A stretch of DNA of 64,000 nt from Sphaerolaimus hirsutus. Its lineage: Eukaryota > Nematoda > Chromadorea > Monhysterida > Sphaerolaimidae. The DNA lies in NCBI GenBank assembly GCA_964036195.1, contig OZ038457.1, positions 20,425,147-20,489,146 of the forward strand. Direction: 5' to 3'. The notes below the pieces were generated by a model. It was given only the letters and a program-made list of their open reading frames with translations, ran no database searches and was not told where the DNA came from. This document shows positions 24,201-34,455 of this stretch, one piece after another (position 1 is the stretch's first letter; each line of letters begins with the position of its first letter). Position numbers and translations under genes: made by a program.

Positions 24201-27200
24201 CAGATCACTAATGAAGGTAACTATCATTAAGTGTGATTAGAGCAAGCTTGTGAAATGTTTGCCAATTTTGTAGTATTTTTGACGAGTTTTCAAATTTTTA
24301 TGTGGACCCTCAGTTTAAAAAAAATATTTTTGACCGTTGTTGTAAGTTTTTCATGTTCTGTGACAGCTTTCTAGCTCACCAGTTTTTGTGTGTACGCTTG
24401 ACTCATACATTTTGTGACCTAGCACAGCATTAAAAATTATTCCCTTTTTGTAGAAAGTGATACCTTTTTCACTTAATTTTTCGCAAACTGAAAAATAATC
24501 CAAAATTCCAAAAAGCTTCTCAAAATTTAAATTTCCGTCTGCCATCACTATCGATATGCACATGCCGCAACATGATACCACCAGACTAGTGCATTCACCT
24601 TGTCTCCCTTCAACGTGTCCACCCTGTACATGGTCATGGGCCACTCCTTGTACGCCATGCCCATGACCGCAGTATGCACGAAATCTCGCTCGGTCATGTC
24701 CCAGGCAATAATTTCATCCTCCAGGCTCAATTTACTCAGCGCCACGGGTTTTCCTGTGTGGATTAGGTTTATTCCTGGGAATTATTGGGGGTAAAAGTTG
24801 GTAGAAACGTACCTTCGTTTGTGTAGAATGTCGATTTTAGGTGCATCGATGCATCTCCCGCAGCTATAATGCCCAAAAATATGGCTGCCCAAAACATTTT
24901 TATTTGATTCTAGATAATTGAGTATTTGTGTATTTAAGAGGTTTCCTGAAAAATTAGAAAATCCGATTATCGACTGAACACAAATTGTGAACGTTTTGCT
25001 GCCTTGGTGTTTTTCAATGTTTTATCGCATGTGATCTCACGATCACATGCGTATTTAAAACACTGGTATCATTGCCATGGGCAGGTTCGCACTAATGAAC
25101 TTGCAGAATAATTTCGAGCTAAAACAAAACGGCGCGCATGTCTTGGGACCCGTTGTAATGATTTTTTTACTGCACCCAAACTACACGTCAATAACTACCT
25201 CTGTTTTGCGGGATAATTTTCAAAAATATGGTATTCAAAACGCTCTTTTTTTCACAATTCCCTGCTTTTTTACCATTATCAATCGCAGATTTACAACCTA
25301 TCGCAAAATATACAAGAGGATGACTTGCAGCACTTGCAGCTATTCACTGAGTACGGCAGACTGGCCATGGAGGAGGCGGATGCAAAACCTTTTCAGGTAT
25401 TACCGTATTTTCTTGAATAAGGCCCATGGGGTGGTCTTGTTTTAACGTCGTAATGTGTTTAGACGTGTGTATAGCTTAATTGGACATTTTTGAATAATCT
25501 AATTGAACTAGTGAACTTTTGTGAAGTGTATAATGCATTGCATATAATGACTAAAGGTTCTGCTGACTATGTGAATCTTTATCATTTGTCAATATCTTGA
25601 GTACATGCTCAGTGTTCCCTGATCTGTGTTTAATGTCATATTATAGTCATTTCAGAGGAATTTTTCGGGGGATTTTTTCCACGTGTCGCTTATGCGGGGG
25701 TTATTCACGGTATTATTGTAAAATGAATTTACAACAAATTAACTTATCACTATGTCTTCAATTCAGACGCTCATGTTTCTCGTGCGAGACTGGAGTTTCC
25801 CATATGAGGCGGAATATGGTTTCATCGGTGGCCAGCGAATTTTGGACCGCAGATTGCAGGTGTGTCTTTTGTGTGGTCCATTTTGTGCCCGCAGGGGTGA
25901 ATTCCGCGAGTTGAAAAGTAAAAAGATATTTGTGAAGTGAAATGTAAAATGAAAAGTGGAAGCAGAGGTCTCCAAGATTTTGGCCCTCGCGGGCGCTGGA
26001 TAGATAGCAAATCGCTCCTCCGGTGGGTTAGATAGCTGAAATGTTTTTTTTTGGGGGGGGGCTGGCGGGGTCACAATATATAGGCTTTTTCAAGGTTAAG
26101 AAGGCAGAAAAAGAATGGCTAATAATCAGTTAAAAGTAGCCAAAAGTAGCTTTAAAATGGCTAAAAAAGGTATATAACCATGTATATAGCCGGAAAGCAC
26201 GATTTTGAAGGTGAAAAACTATAAAAAGGTGCGAAAATTTATGATTATGGGCGAAACTTGGGGCAAAATTTCTCAAAGACCACTCCAGATAGATAGATAG
26301 CTGAGCGATTTTGGGGGTCTTTGGGGGTAGTAGCCAAAAAATTTGCCTCGGGTAGATAGATAGCTGAGCGGCCTCCGGGATAGATAGATAGCTGGCCCAT
26401 TTGGGGGGAGCCCCCCCCCCTAGGAGCCGCAGAGTGGAAGGCAAGTAAAAAGTTATGTAAATTGAGAAGTTAAAAGTTAAAAGCAAAGTAATTTTAGAAA
26501 AAAAAAGTTTACTCAGCTTTTAACTTTTTACTTGCCATATCACTTTTCATTTTACTTTTCACTTCTCAAATGGATCAAATTGGCACCAGCGCCGAAATTT
26601 TGACCCGTTTTGTGTGTATAATCTAATCGACCATTTTTACCCGCTTGCTAACTTTTGTATTTTTTAGACGACCGTAGTTCGTTCCGATGAGCAGGGAAAC
26701 AAAGTGGTATGCTTGATACACTTTTTCATTATTACGCCTAGGATGTTTGAACATTGGCAACTGTGCATAAATTTGGAACATTGCCAAAGTTTAAGCATGC
26801 CATGTTTCCGCATTTTAGCCCACGATTCTGCATGAATCTGTTAGTCAGAGTTGGTAAATCGAAACCTGAACTTTTCTATTTTGATCGCATTTTGTATTTG
26901 ACTACCGCGCATGAATGGTGTTGGGCTTCAAACTTAGACAGCTTTGATAGGTTTATAAATTTCAGTTATAGAAATTCAATTCGAACATTTTCTCGTGGTC
27001 ACTGCCGAAATGTAATAATTTTCACTTGAACCAACCACGGAGATGTACAATTTTTGTTTCTGTTACATGCTGTATTAACACTAGGGCCACTTCCAGACCC
27101 TGCAAAATTTACTGGTCATTTAAAATTTCAAAATGGCATTTTGCATGACTTTTCACACTTGCATGACATTTGACAATTGACAGGGCATTTTCAGGGCCTT

Positions 27201-30200
27201 GGGGTCGCACTAGGTAACGCTAGACGCCGTATAAAAACCACACCGTAGCTTTTCTCGCCCTATTAGCAGCACTATCCATTTCTATTTCTATCCATATATT
27301 TCAGCCAGGGGTATCTTGAATTTTGACCCTCCAAGTGGTTGGATAGATAGCTGAGCGGCCTTCGGGATAGATAGCTGGAAAAAAATTTGGGGGGTTGTGG
27401 GGGTTCGATATATAGGCTCTTTCAGGGTGTAGACGGAAGAAAAGGGCGGAAAAAGCTAAAAGTAGGTGTAAAATAGCTCAAAATGGGTATACAAGAGCAT
27501 ATAGTACTGAAAAAAGCTGAAAATAGGTAAATAGGAACAACAACTAGTATTTTGGAGGTGAAAACCTATAAAAAAGTATGAAAAATAGCGATTAAGAGCG
27601 AAAATTGGTGTATAGTTAGTTTCTCAAAAATCGCTCCAGATAGGTATATAGCTGAGCGATCTGGGGGGGGGGGGGTTACGGGGTAGTAGCCCAAAATTTT
27701 GCCTCCGGGATAGATAGATAGATAGCTGAGCGGTCTCCGGGATAGATAGATAGCTGGGCGGTTTGGGGGGGGGGGGGTAACCCCCCACCCCCCCCCCCAA
27801 CCCCACCCCCATTCGAGACCCCTGATTTCATCACCTGTCCACAAATTTAAAATGATGTTTTTGTCAATTTTTAACCATCCAAAAACTCTCAGGTCTGCGA
27901 TAAACAGCACCCGGAGCTGCAGCAGTTGCGACAGCACATTCGATCCTGTTTCGATACGATCAGTTGTTTTTTGATGCCGCACCCAGGGTTGAAGGTGGCT
28001 ACTTCACCCGCTTTTGTTGGACAGCTAACTCGTTGGTTTGGGGGGGGGGGGGTAAATGAATGTGTGGGGTTGTTTTGGGGTTGGCATTTTTTGGTGATTG
28101 CAATTGAGATGGGTGTAGGAGAACTGCGTTGCGGATGAGGAGACTAGTGATGGAAAAGCGCCGGAAAAAGGGTCAAAATGCGGGACAAGATTTTCCGGAA
28201 AAAAGCTGCCAAGCACCATGGGCGCCATTCCATCACTAGAATAGACATCCCTAAAAATAGCGGATTGGTGTAGGGATATAACTACCAATGGCGAGCAGAA
28301 TGTTAGAAAACCTTCCAATAAAGGCGCTTTGGGTTTGAAAAAATCCTCATATTCCTTGCCAAATAATCTCCTTGACATATAACCTGAGCTTTTCTCTTTC
28401 CAGTGGTCGAAGATGAGTTCAAACAAAACCTGAGGGTGTTGGTACCCAAAATCCTGGCGCCTGAAAATTTGGTCGTGAAAGAGATCAATGGACAGTCATT
28501 GACGTGCCGCGGCCTTTTGTTCTATTTTGAAGCGTATACGAAAATATTTCAGGGTGAGGATTTGCCGGAACCGAAGTCCATGCTTATGGTAATTTTTTAC
28601 ATGCTCGTATAGTTTTTCATTGTTAAAAATGCTATTTATGTGTGATAAACGTTGAAAATATGAATTCAGGCGACCGCGGAAGCTAATAACCTGGCGGCAG
28701 TGGCCGAATCGAAAAAGCTTTACAATTCAGCTATGGATGGAGTTAGTGTATAGATGTTTTTGTGTTTTTATAACGTTGATATACCGTTATCTCTTGAATA
28801 AGCCCCCTTACACCGTGAATTGATCATGTATTTAAGTCCTGGGAAATTCTGTCAGAGAAATAAGTCCTCCATTTGAATAACTCCCCTCGAATACCCCCCC
28901 CCTGTCTAAAAGTCTGACAGAAAAATAATTCCCCTGGGATTTATTCGAGGATTTACGGTAACATTCCTCTGTTCATGGCTTTTTTATTCAACTTATTTCC
29001 CTTCACTTAGGCGTGTGGCGGGCACACACCTTATATGGCACCTGAAGATTTGGAACAGCTCCACGAACAAACCAGACTAGATGCACTCAATTTATTCAAA
29101 TTGACCAAAAAAATGGGCGGCGATCCGTTTTCGTCCAAATTTCTGGAGGATTTGGATGAGCAAATCATGGTTTGTTTCTGTGGATGGTTATCTGAAGATT
29201 GTCAACACTTTGAAGCTTTTTTGGAGCCGATATGGGCCCCCACCCACTAGTTCACATCGCAAATAAGTGTCAACTGAATGTCAACTAAATGACAAAAAGT
29301 TTTTTGAAGCATCACAGATAACATAATCACATAATTAACCCAAATTTAGTTGACACAAATTTTGATGTCAACTAAATGAGTGTGTCTTGGTGCTTTGTAC
29401 TATACGCCAATGAAGTATATATAGCGCCATCGCCGGTTGGAATTCCACAATATATTTCATTCATCGCCTTCAATCCATTTCGTTCGCAGGATGCATATAA
29501 CCAGTGGGTAAAGACCAATGAAAGCAAAAACCTGTTCAGATCCATGCGAACCCCGGCCGTCATGTTTGTGTTCATGATCGTCACTTACGTTTTCCACGAA
29601 GTCAGCTTAGCTTGTTCGCGTATCCGGCTTAATGGCGTACGCAAGCTCGTGCAGGGGTCTCCAAGATTTTGGCCCTCGCGGGGGCTGGATAGATAGCAAA
29701 TCGCTCCTCCGGAGGGATAGGTACCTGAATATTTTCGGCGGGGGGGGGGGGGGGCTCGCGGGGGCAAAATATTTTTCAAGGTAAATAAGCCAGAAAGGGG
29801 AAAAATAGCTAATAATAGGTGAAAAGTAGCCAAAAATAGGTGAAAAGTAGCCAAAAATGTTTAAAATGGCAAATAACTATAAAAACGTGTGAAACTTCGC
29901 GATTTTGAGTGAAAATGGGGGCAAAATTTCTCAGAAATAGCTCCAGATAGAAAGCTGAGGGGGGGGGGGGGTTCAGGGTGTTGTAGCCAAAAAATCTGCT
30001 TCCGGAATACCTAGATAGCTGGCGGATTTGGCGGGCTGCCCTTGGAAACCCCTGAGCTCGTGCATGCGCATAAAGAAGTTTTAGCTAATTAGTCCTGATT
30101 GTTCTTGTTCACGGTGATGTTGGACAAAAGCATGGCATTACTTTTTGCTGTGGCAGTTTTTTGTGACGCAGTTATCATTTTGCGCATGCGAGTTGACGAG

Positions 30201-31516
30201 CCTGCCTACGCACATAGATCTTCACTTTATATCAGTTGATTTTTGGGTTGCAAATGAGTGTATTTTTATCGCAGGTGTTCGAGCTGATCGGGCTTGACGT
30301 GTTCATGCACCTCAGCAGTTTACTCATCTGGGCCCTTATGATTTTCATCGGTATTTGGACGTATGCCAGGTTTGAGACGGCAGGATTTGAACAAAAATAA
30401 AAGATTGCCTGTTTTTTTCAAAAATTTTTGTGGCTATTCTTACCGGTTTGCGCAGGTACAGCGGCAACTATCGTGAGGTGTCCGCCTGGCTGGATAAATT
30501 CTGCGAAGACGCCTGGCAAAATGTTGGTTTCCATCCCTTGAGTCAAAAAAAACCAGTAAGATTTCCGGTAAACGTTGCGGTAGTGAAGTTCGGTATCGCC
30601 AAGTTTCACGGGCCAGGCCTCCTACGCACAAATGCCTGGTACGCACAAACGCCCGGTACGCACAAAATTGTGCCCGCCACGCACATCTGCCCGGTAACTT
30701 ACATGGCTGATGATCTTTGTGTACCGGACTAATGGTCACTAATGTTATTGCACAGCTTTTTTCACTTCACTGATATCTGAAAATCACTTGATAAAGTGTT
30801 AAGTGAAAAAAACGGTCAAAAATAGCCATTATCCAACGTTTTTTTCACTTAATACTTTTTCAAGTGATGTTCAAATATGTGTGAAGTGACAAAAAGTTAA
30901 CTAATGTCATTGCGCAACTTTTTTTCACTTCACTCACAAGTGTGAGGTGAAAAACACGGTCAAAATGTAATGTAATGTCATTTCGTACCTGGCAGATGTG
31001 CGTGGCGGGCACAATTTTGTGCGTACCGGGCTTTTTTGCGTACCAGGCATTTGTGCGCACAAGTGCACCGCCAGTTTCACTCTGCACCGACCTGGGCTGT
31101 GCATTAGTGTACACCCTACGGTACCGGGGTGGTCAGTATATTACGGTACGGTAAATTTCTCTGCAAAATTACCGATAGTCCAGAGCGCGGTACCCTAATC
31201 GTATCAGCTATCACTTGCGCCGCGCAGTGATCATTTCAACACGATCCCTCCCAACACCCCATAAAAGTCGTCCAAAAATGCACAGCTGCTCAAGCCTGCG
31301 TCGCGGCAGGGCTTCACCAAGGCTCTAGAAATCCACCGGAAAATCTCCGAGCACCCGGCGGCGCGCAGCGCCATGTCCGAGCTGCAGCCGCACGCCAGCT
31401 CCAGTCGCAGTTCTGCCGCGTCGAGCGGCGGCGCGGCCAAAAAATACAGCGCCGCGCCCGCTGGCGCCGCCTCGATGAGATATAGGAAGCAGTCGCATTT
31501 GAGGGCGGAAGAGTGA
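18256..31516 (+). CDS. atl: Atlastin, ER membrane-fusion GTPase, complete 15-exon model
   Basis: Dynamin-superfamily GTPase that fuses ER tubules. Exons: 18256-18345, 21095-21271, 22003-22212, 22598-22702, 25289-25396, 25767-25859, 26668-26706, 27893-28031, 28404-28588, 28670-28741, 29011-29169, 29490-29600, 30275-30369, 30456-30555, 31286-31516. All junctions are GT-AG in phase; 637 residues. The P-loop GAFRKGKS is at about residues 69-76, followed by the [15 protein letters not shown] switch region, DTQG at 166-169, and VRDWSFPYE with the G4 RD at 237-238. A three-helix middle domain follows ([44 protein letters not shown]). Two membrane segments lie at about 482-494 and 507-526, then [14 protein letters not shown] and a Ser/Ala-rich cytosolic tail. 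Exon 3 carries a Gly/Ala-rich insertion relative to vertebrate atlastins. Introns hold at least nine MITEs, and intron 4 contains a whole gene on the other strand. Confidence 0.96.
19524..19788. mobile_element. Long inverted-repeat (foldback) MITE in atlastin intron 1
   Basis: GGCGCACCGCACACTGAAAT at the left is answered by ATTTCAGTGTGTGGTGCGCC at the right. The arms extend more than 100 bp each and include AGCGTTCGAACGTTTT and AAATCAAAATCTAAAG. It directly abuts the GATCCC-family element. Confidence 0.8.
19789..20169. mobile_element. MITE, GATCCC-rich TAGGGTTCAAACGGGAT family
   Basis: Same termini and GGGATCGGGATC arrays as the other copies, and it shares the core TTCATAAAGGTCTAAAAACA with 33565-33951. 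It is adjacent to a foldback element, so its own target duplication could not be read. Confidence 0.8.
20284..21045. mobile_element. MITE, TAGGGTGGCAGA family with TACGGTAAAT arrays
   Basis: Ends TAGGGTGGCAGA and TCTGCCACCCTA. Sub-terminal blocks of CGGTACGGTAAAT repeats point inward from both sides. It ends about 50 bp before atlastin exon 2. Confidence 0.8.
21617..21850. mobile_element. MITE, GATAGATAGCTG family
   Basis: Contains GATAGATAGCTGGCCGATT, GCGGCCTCCGGGATAGATAG and a G-run, as in the copies at 25962-26415, 27308-27822, 29653-30055 and 41724-41850. The boundaries are approximate. Confidence 0.6.
23313..24897 (-). CDS. Putative secreted protein nested in atlastin intron 4
   Basis: I do not recognise the family. 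Exon 1 (24897-24813) begins [17 protein letters not shown], a good signal peptide. Exon 2 starts at 24753 ([19 protein letters not shown] ... [19 protein letters not shown]) and ends near 24571-24600; its donor is unresolved. Exon 3 is 23966-23800 ([18 protein letters not shown] ... [10 protein letters not shown]). Exon 4 is 23508-23313 ([16 protein letters not shown] ... [15 protein letters not shown]). The exon 3-4 phases match only if exon 3 ends CAG followed by GCTAGT, a GC-AG intron. Several cysteines and a possible N-glycosylation site (NET) fit an extracellular protein of about 210 residues. It lies wholly inside an intron of atlastin on the opposite strand. Confidence 0.7.
23997..24210. 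mobile_element. MITE, TAGTGATG..AAAAGCGCC family, in the nested gene
   Basis: Starts TAGTGATGTAAAAGCGCC and ends TGGCGCTTTTCAGATCACTA. The core is full of GGCGCC palindromes. It is inside the intron before exon 3 of the nested secreted-protein gene, so an insertion in a gene within a gene. Confidence 0.8.
25401..25717. mobile_element. MITE, TACCGTA family, in atlastin intron 5
   Basis: TACCGTATTTTCTTGAATAA at the left and a GGGGGTTATTCACGGTA right end. It begins within 10 bp of the exon 5 donor. Confidence 0.6.
25962..26415. mobile_element. MITE, GATAGATAGCTG family, in atlastin intron 6
   Basis: Left end GAGGTCTCCAAGATTTTGGC; contains repeated GATAGATAGCTGAGCGGCC and G-runs. The left half matches the copy starting at 29653. 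Confidence 0.65.
27308..27822. mobile_element. MITE, GATAGATAGCTG family, in atlastin intron 7
   Basis: Left end AGGGGTATCTTGAATTTTGA, right end TCGAGACCCCT. It has GATAGATAGCTG blocks and three G/C-runs of ten or more. Flanks TTTCAGCC and TTTCATCA are only partly alike. Confidence 0.7.
28145..28238. mobile_element. Short MITE, TAGTGATG..AAAAGCGCC family, in atlastin intron 8
   Basis: TAGTGATGGAAAAGCGCC to GGCGCCATTCCATCACTA, 94 bp. Flanks GAGGAGAC and GAATAGAC match at 6 of 8. Confidence 0.8.
28781..28960. mobile_element. MITE, TACCGT family, in atlastin intron 10
   Basis: ATACCGTTATCTCTTGAATA at the left and TTATTCGAGGATTTACGGTA at the right, with C-runs and GAATAACTCCCCTCG between. Confidence 0.7.
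29653..30055. mobile_element. MITE, GATAGATAGCTG family, with exact 8-bp duplication
   Basis: Begins AGGGGTCTCCAAGA and ends TTGGAAACCCCTGA. It is flanked by GCTCGTGC on both sides (29645-29652, 30056-30063). It lies in atlastin intron 12 and fixes the true ends of this family. Confidence 0.85.
30610..31080. repeat. Large inverted repeat with GTACGCACAAATGCC arms
   Basis: Left arm carries CGCACAAATGCCTGGTACGC and CACAAAATTGTGCCCGCCAC; the right arm is its complement. A second inverted pair around AAGTGAAAAAAACGGTC lies inside. A related half copy is at 56325-56650. It lies in atlastin intron 14. Confidence 0.75.
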
Positions 31517-33564
31517 TTGGGGTCATTGTTTTTTGGCACATGGTTTGTGTTTTCCTATGAGGTTTTTTAGTGTGCGACTGATTTACTTTTGTCTTTATTT
31601 CCGTTTTTCCGTTCTGTCTTTTCGAAGGAGCGGTGAAGATCAAAAAATGTAGGTATCTGCTGTTTACTAGCCAGTGAAAGCAACCCGCGGGGTCAGTCCC
31701 GCGCCCTGTAAAATGTTATGTCTGACAAATGTCTGCGTTTGTCGCAGGTTTTGAAAAGAAGCTAGTCGAACAGCTACTTCACTGATCATCGCTTTGAATC
31801 AAATCGATTACCACTGGAAGTTAATGAGCGTCGTCTTATTTTGGCAACCATGAATTTGATTCAAGGCCCACCTTACTAGGTGCCAATTCCACGAGTAGAC
31901 AAGTGATAGGTGAATTTGAGCTAAAATACTTGTCACTTTTAAAAGTTTACTTGTCATTTGACTTGCCACGTATAAATTGAATTACCACTGTTATTGAACT
32001 TTTTGTGATGGAATTGTCACCTACTGGAATTTGGCTTTGTTTCACGATTACATACAATTCTAGTGCCTGTAACTTTTCGCGAGCGTCAACATAAAAACAT
32101 TTGTATGAGGAAGTGTAGTTTTTTGTACGCAAGTCTCAAGGATCAATGTAGGACCGATTGCCGGGGGGGGGGGGGGTTGTCGCCGCGCAATATATTTCCC
32201 TACCTGACAATGTATCCATTTCATAAAAACCGCTACGTATGTATTCGATGTAGTCCCAGTACAATACACTTGATTATTTTATCTACACGTACCGTTGTTC
32301 CCCGAAATACCCCCCGGGGGTTTATTTTTAATAGTGCAATATTTGTGGGGGTATTTCGAGGAAATACGGTATTTATATTAGCCATGGCGCAGCGCCTACA
32401 GCCCACCCCCCCCCCCCCCATTGAAAAATCCTGGATACGTCCCTGTTGAGTGAAACGTCGATGTTCATTTTTCAAAAAATCTATATGACGTGATGTTGGA
32501 TCGATATACACTATCGGATATCGAAATTTTGAAGAGAAAATATCAAATTAGAGTGGCGATTTCGAAAGGTCATAAATCGTTCCAGCCTCCAATGTCATGT
32601 AGAATATCGTCATCGAATAGTGTACCCAACGAGCGATTTTTGTGTTTTTCTCCTCTACTGTTTATGGCCAAATTTTGAATTTTATTGAATCTGAATAGCC
32701 TTCCAACCAACATGCAGAAGCGTCTTATTTGTGTATGTAAATATTTATCTTCGTATTTATAAAATGTCGATTACATGTTTTGTTTTCGTGTAAAGAATGT
32801 GGATTTTCTCATGACAGATACAGCGATTTTGTCATTTCGTTTCGTTTTTGGCTAATAATTTCTCCATTTGTCAATCATTCTAAACTAGTCGGGAGGGTTC
32901 TGAACATAAATTACGGTGCACGATTTGTTTTCACAACAGTTTTTAACATTCAGTTTTCTGGCGCATTATTCTTTGGATCAATATTTGTAGGTAGTATTTT
33001 GATGATTTATTGAATATGTTTCAACTATAAAATTATAAATGAATGGATTTTTCCATATTTCGTTCACCAAAAGCCGTGTCAGCAAGGCAAAGACAATATA
33101 GCTATAACTGATAGCCTAAAGCGCGTCTAACATAAACTCAGATTTACATTACCGCCAATCCTTGAATAAGACCCCAGGGGGGTGTTCGTCAAGTATTTTC
33201 GAGGGGGGGGGGTATTCACAGGTTGAACTTTTTTTCATCAGAGGTTTCAGGAAAAGTTGGACTTTATTCATCCACTGCGGTAGGCTAACATTTTTTTTGT
33301 ATTTTTCGTTTCACACACTGCACTGCGTTTGCATTCGACGAGTCAGCCCGTAGCTTTCTTTCGTTTTACTACCGATGTCGGTCGTTTTTTTGCACCATTT
33401 TCTTCCACCCTTCACAGCGGGGTAGTTTTTCGAGGGGGTTGGGGGTTATTTTACATTATTTGGGTTGTTTAGTTATGCAAGGGTGTCTTATTAGAGGATT
33501 TAGGGTATGCTGTGTTCCGGCAATGGTCTAAGTCTGGCAGTGTTCATTCCCTCGGGCACGCAAG

Positions 33565-33951
33565 TAGGGTTCAAACGGGATCCCGATCCCGGATCCCGTG
33601 AAATTCCGGGATTCAGCAGTCCCGATCCCGATCTCGAAACTTTTCAAATCCCGATCCCGGAAAAATTAGTGGAAGGTATCAAAAGTGAAAAAACGACGTT
33701 TTTGCATGTAAAAATGTGAACGCAAACCCCCAGCGTTCATTTTATGCCACGTTTCTGGCATCCAACAGTGTTTTTAGACCTTTATGAACAACTGTGGATG
33801 CCAAAACATTGGTCAAAATCTCTATCCCAAGACCCCAATCCCGATCCCGAAAAAATGTCAATCCCAATCCCGATCCCGTGACCCCAATCCCGATCCCGAA
33901 ATCCCAAAAAAACAATCCCGATCCCGAAAAGTCAATCCCGTTTGAACCCTA
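33565..33951. mobile_element. hAT-like MITE, GATCCC-rich family, with exact 8-bp duplication
   Basis: TAGGGTTCAAACGGGATCCC to CCCGTTTGAACCCTA, flanked by CACGCAAG on both sides (33557-33564, 33952-33959). Confidence 0.92.
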
Positions 33952-34028
33952 CACGCAAGTCGACTATTGGAACAAATAGTTGCGATCGTCGTCAGTGGAA
34001 AATTAAGTGATAAGTAAGTTAAGTAAAT

Positions 34029-34227
34029 CTGGGGCCAGTTCCGCAAAATGAGAAGTGATAAGTGAAATGGCAAAGGCGAAGTAAAAGCGCAAAGGCATTG
34101 GCAAAAGCGACGTAAACATAAAAATAAAAAGTAATTTCTCTTCGCTTTTGCCATATCACTTGCCAATTCACTTGCCAGTTCACTTCGCCTTTGCCATTTC
34201 ACTTCTCATTTTGCGCAACTGGCACCA
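34029..34227. mobile_element. MITE sharing introner-type termini (GTGCCAGTT group)
   Basis: Read on the minus strand it starts CTG/GTGCCAGTTGCGCAAA and ends TTGCGGAACTGGCCCCAG. The long inner arms are GAAGTGAAATGGCAAA-like. The ends resemble those of the introner-like family, but the core differs. A relative is at 50230-50433. Confidence 0.7.
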
Positions 34228-34455
34228 GGCCCTGTTAAGAAAATCTGTCATACTTTGGGAATCGTGATGCAACCTCCACCAGCGGTTGGAAAGCTGCGAG
34301 AAACAGCGCTAATCGCGGTGTTACAAAGTAGTTTGCAGTAATATCCAGCACCAAGCTGTCGCGCTATGGCCCTTTTTATATCGTTTTCATGGCAGCCACT
34401 GGCAAATATTTATTCGTTCATTTCACCACTACCTAGTCCACATCCTCACCATGTT

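Larger units (their letters stand above)
31517..34440. other. Intergenic region after atlastin
   Basis: No supported exon on either strand. It holds a TACCGTA-type element (32289-32371) next to a partial CAGGGACGTATCCAGG-family right end near 32443, another TACC-type fragment near 33160-33500, a GATCCC-family element (33565-33951) and a GTGCCAGTT element (34029-34227). Atlastin 3' UTR should start here, but no clear polyadenylation signal was picked. Confidence 0.5.
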
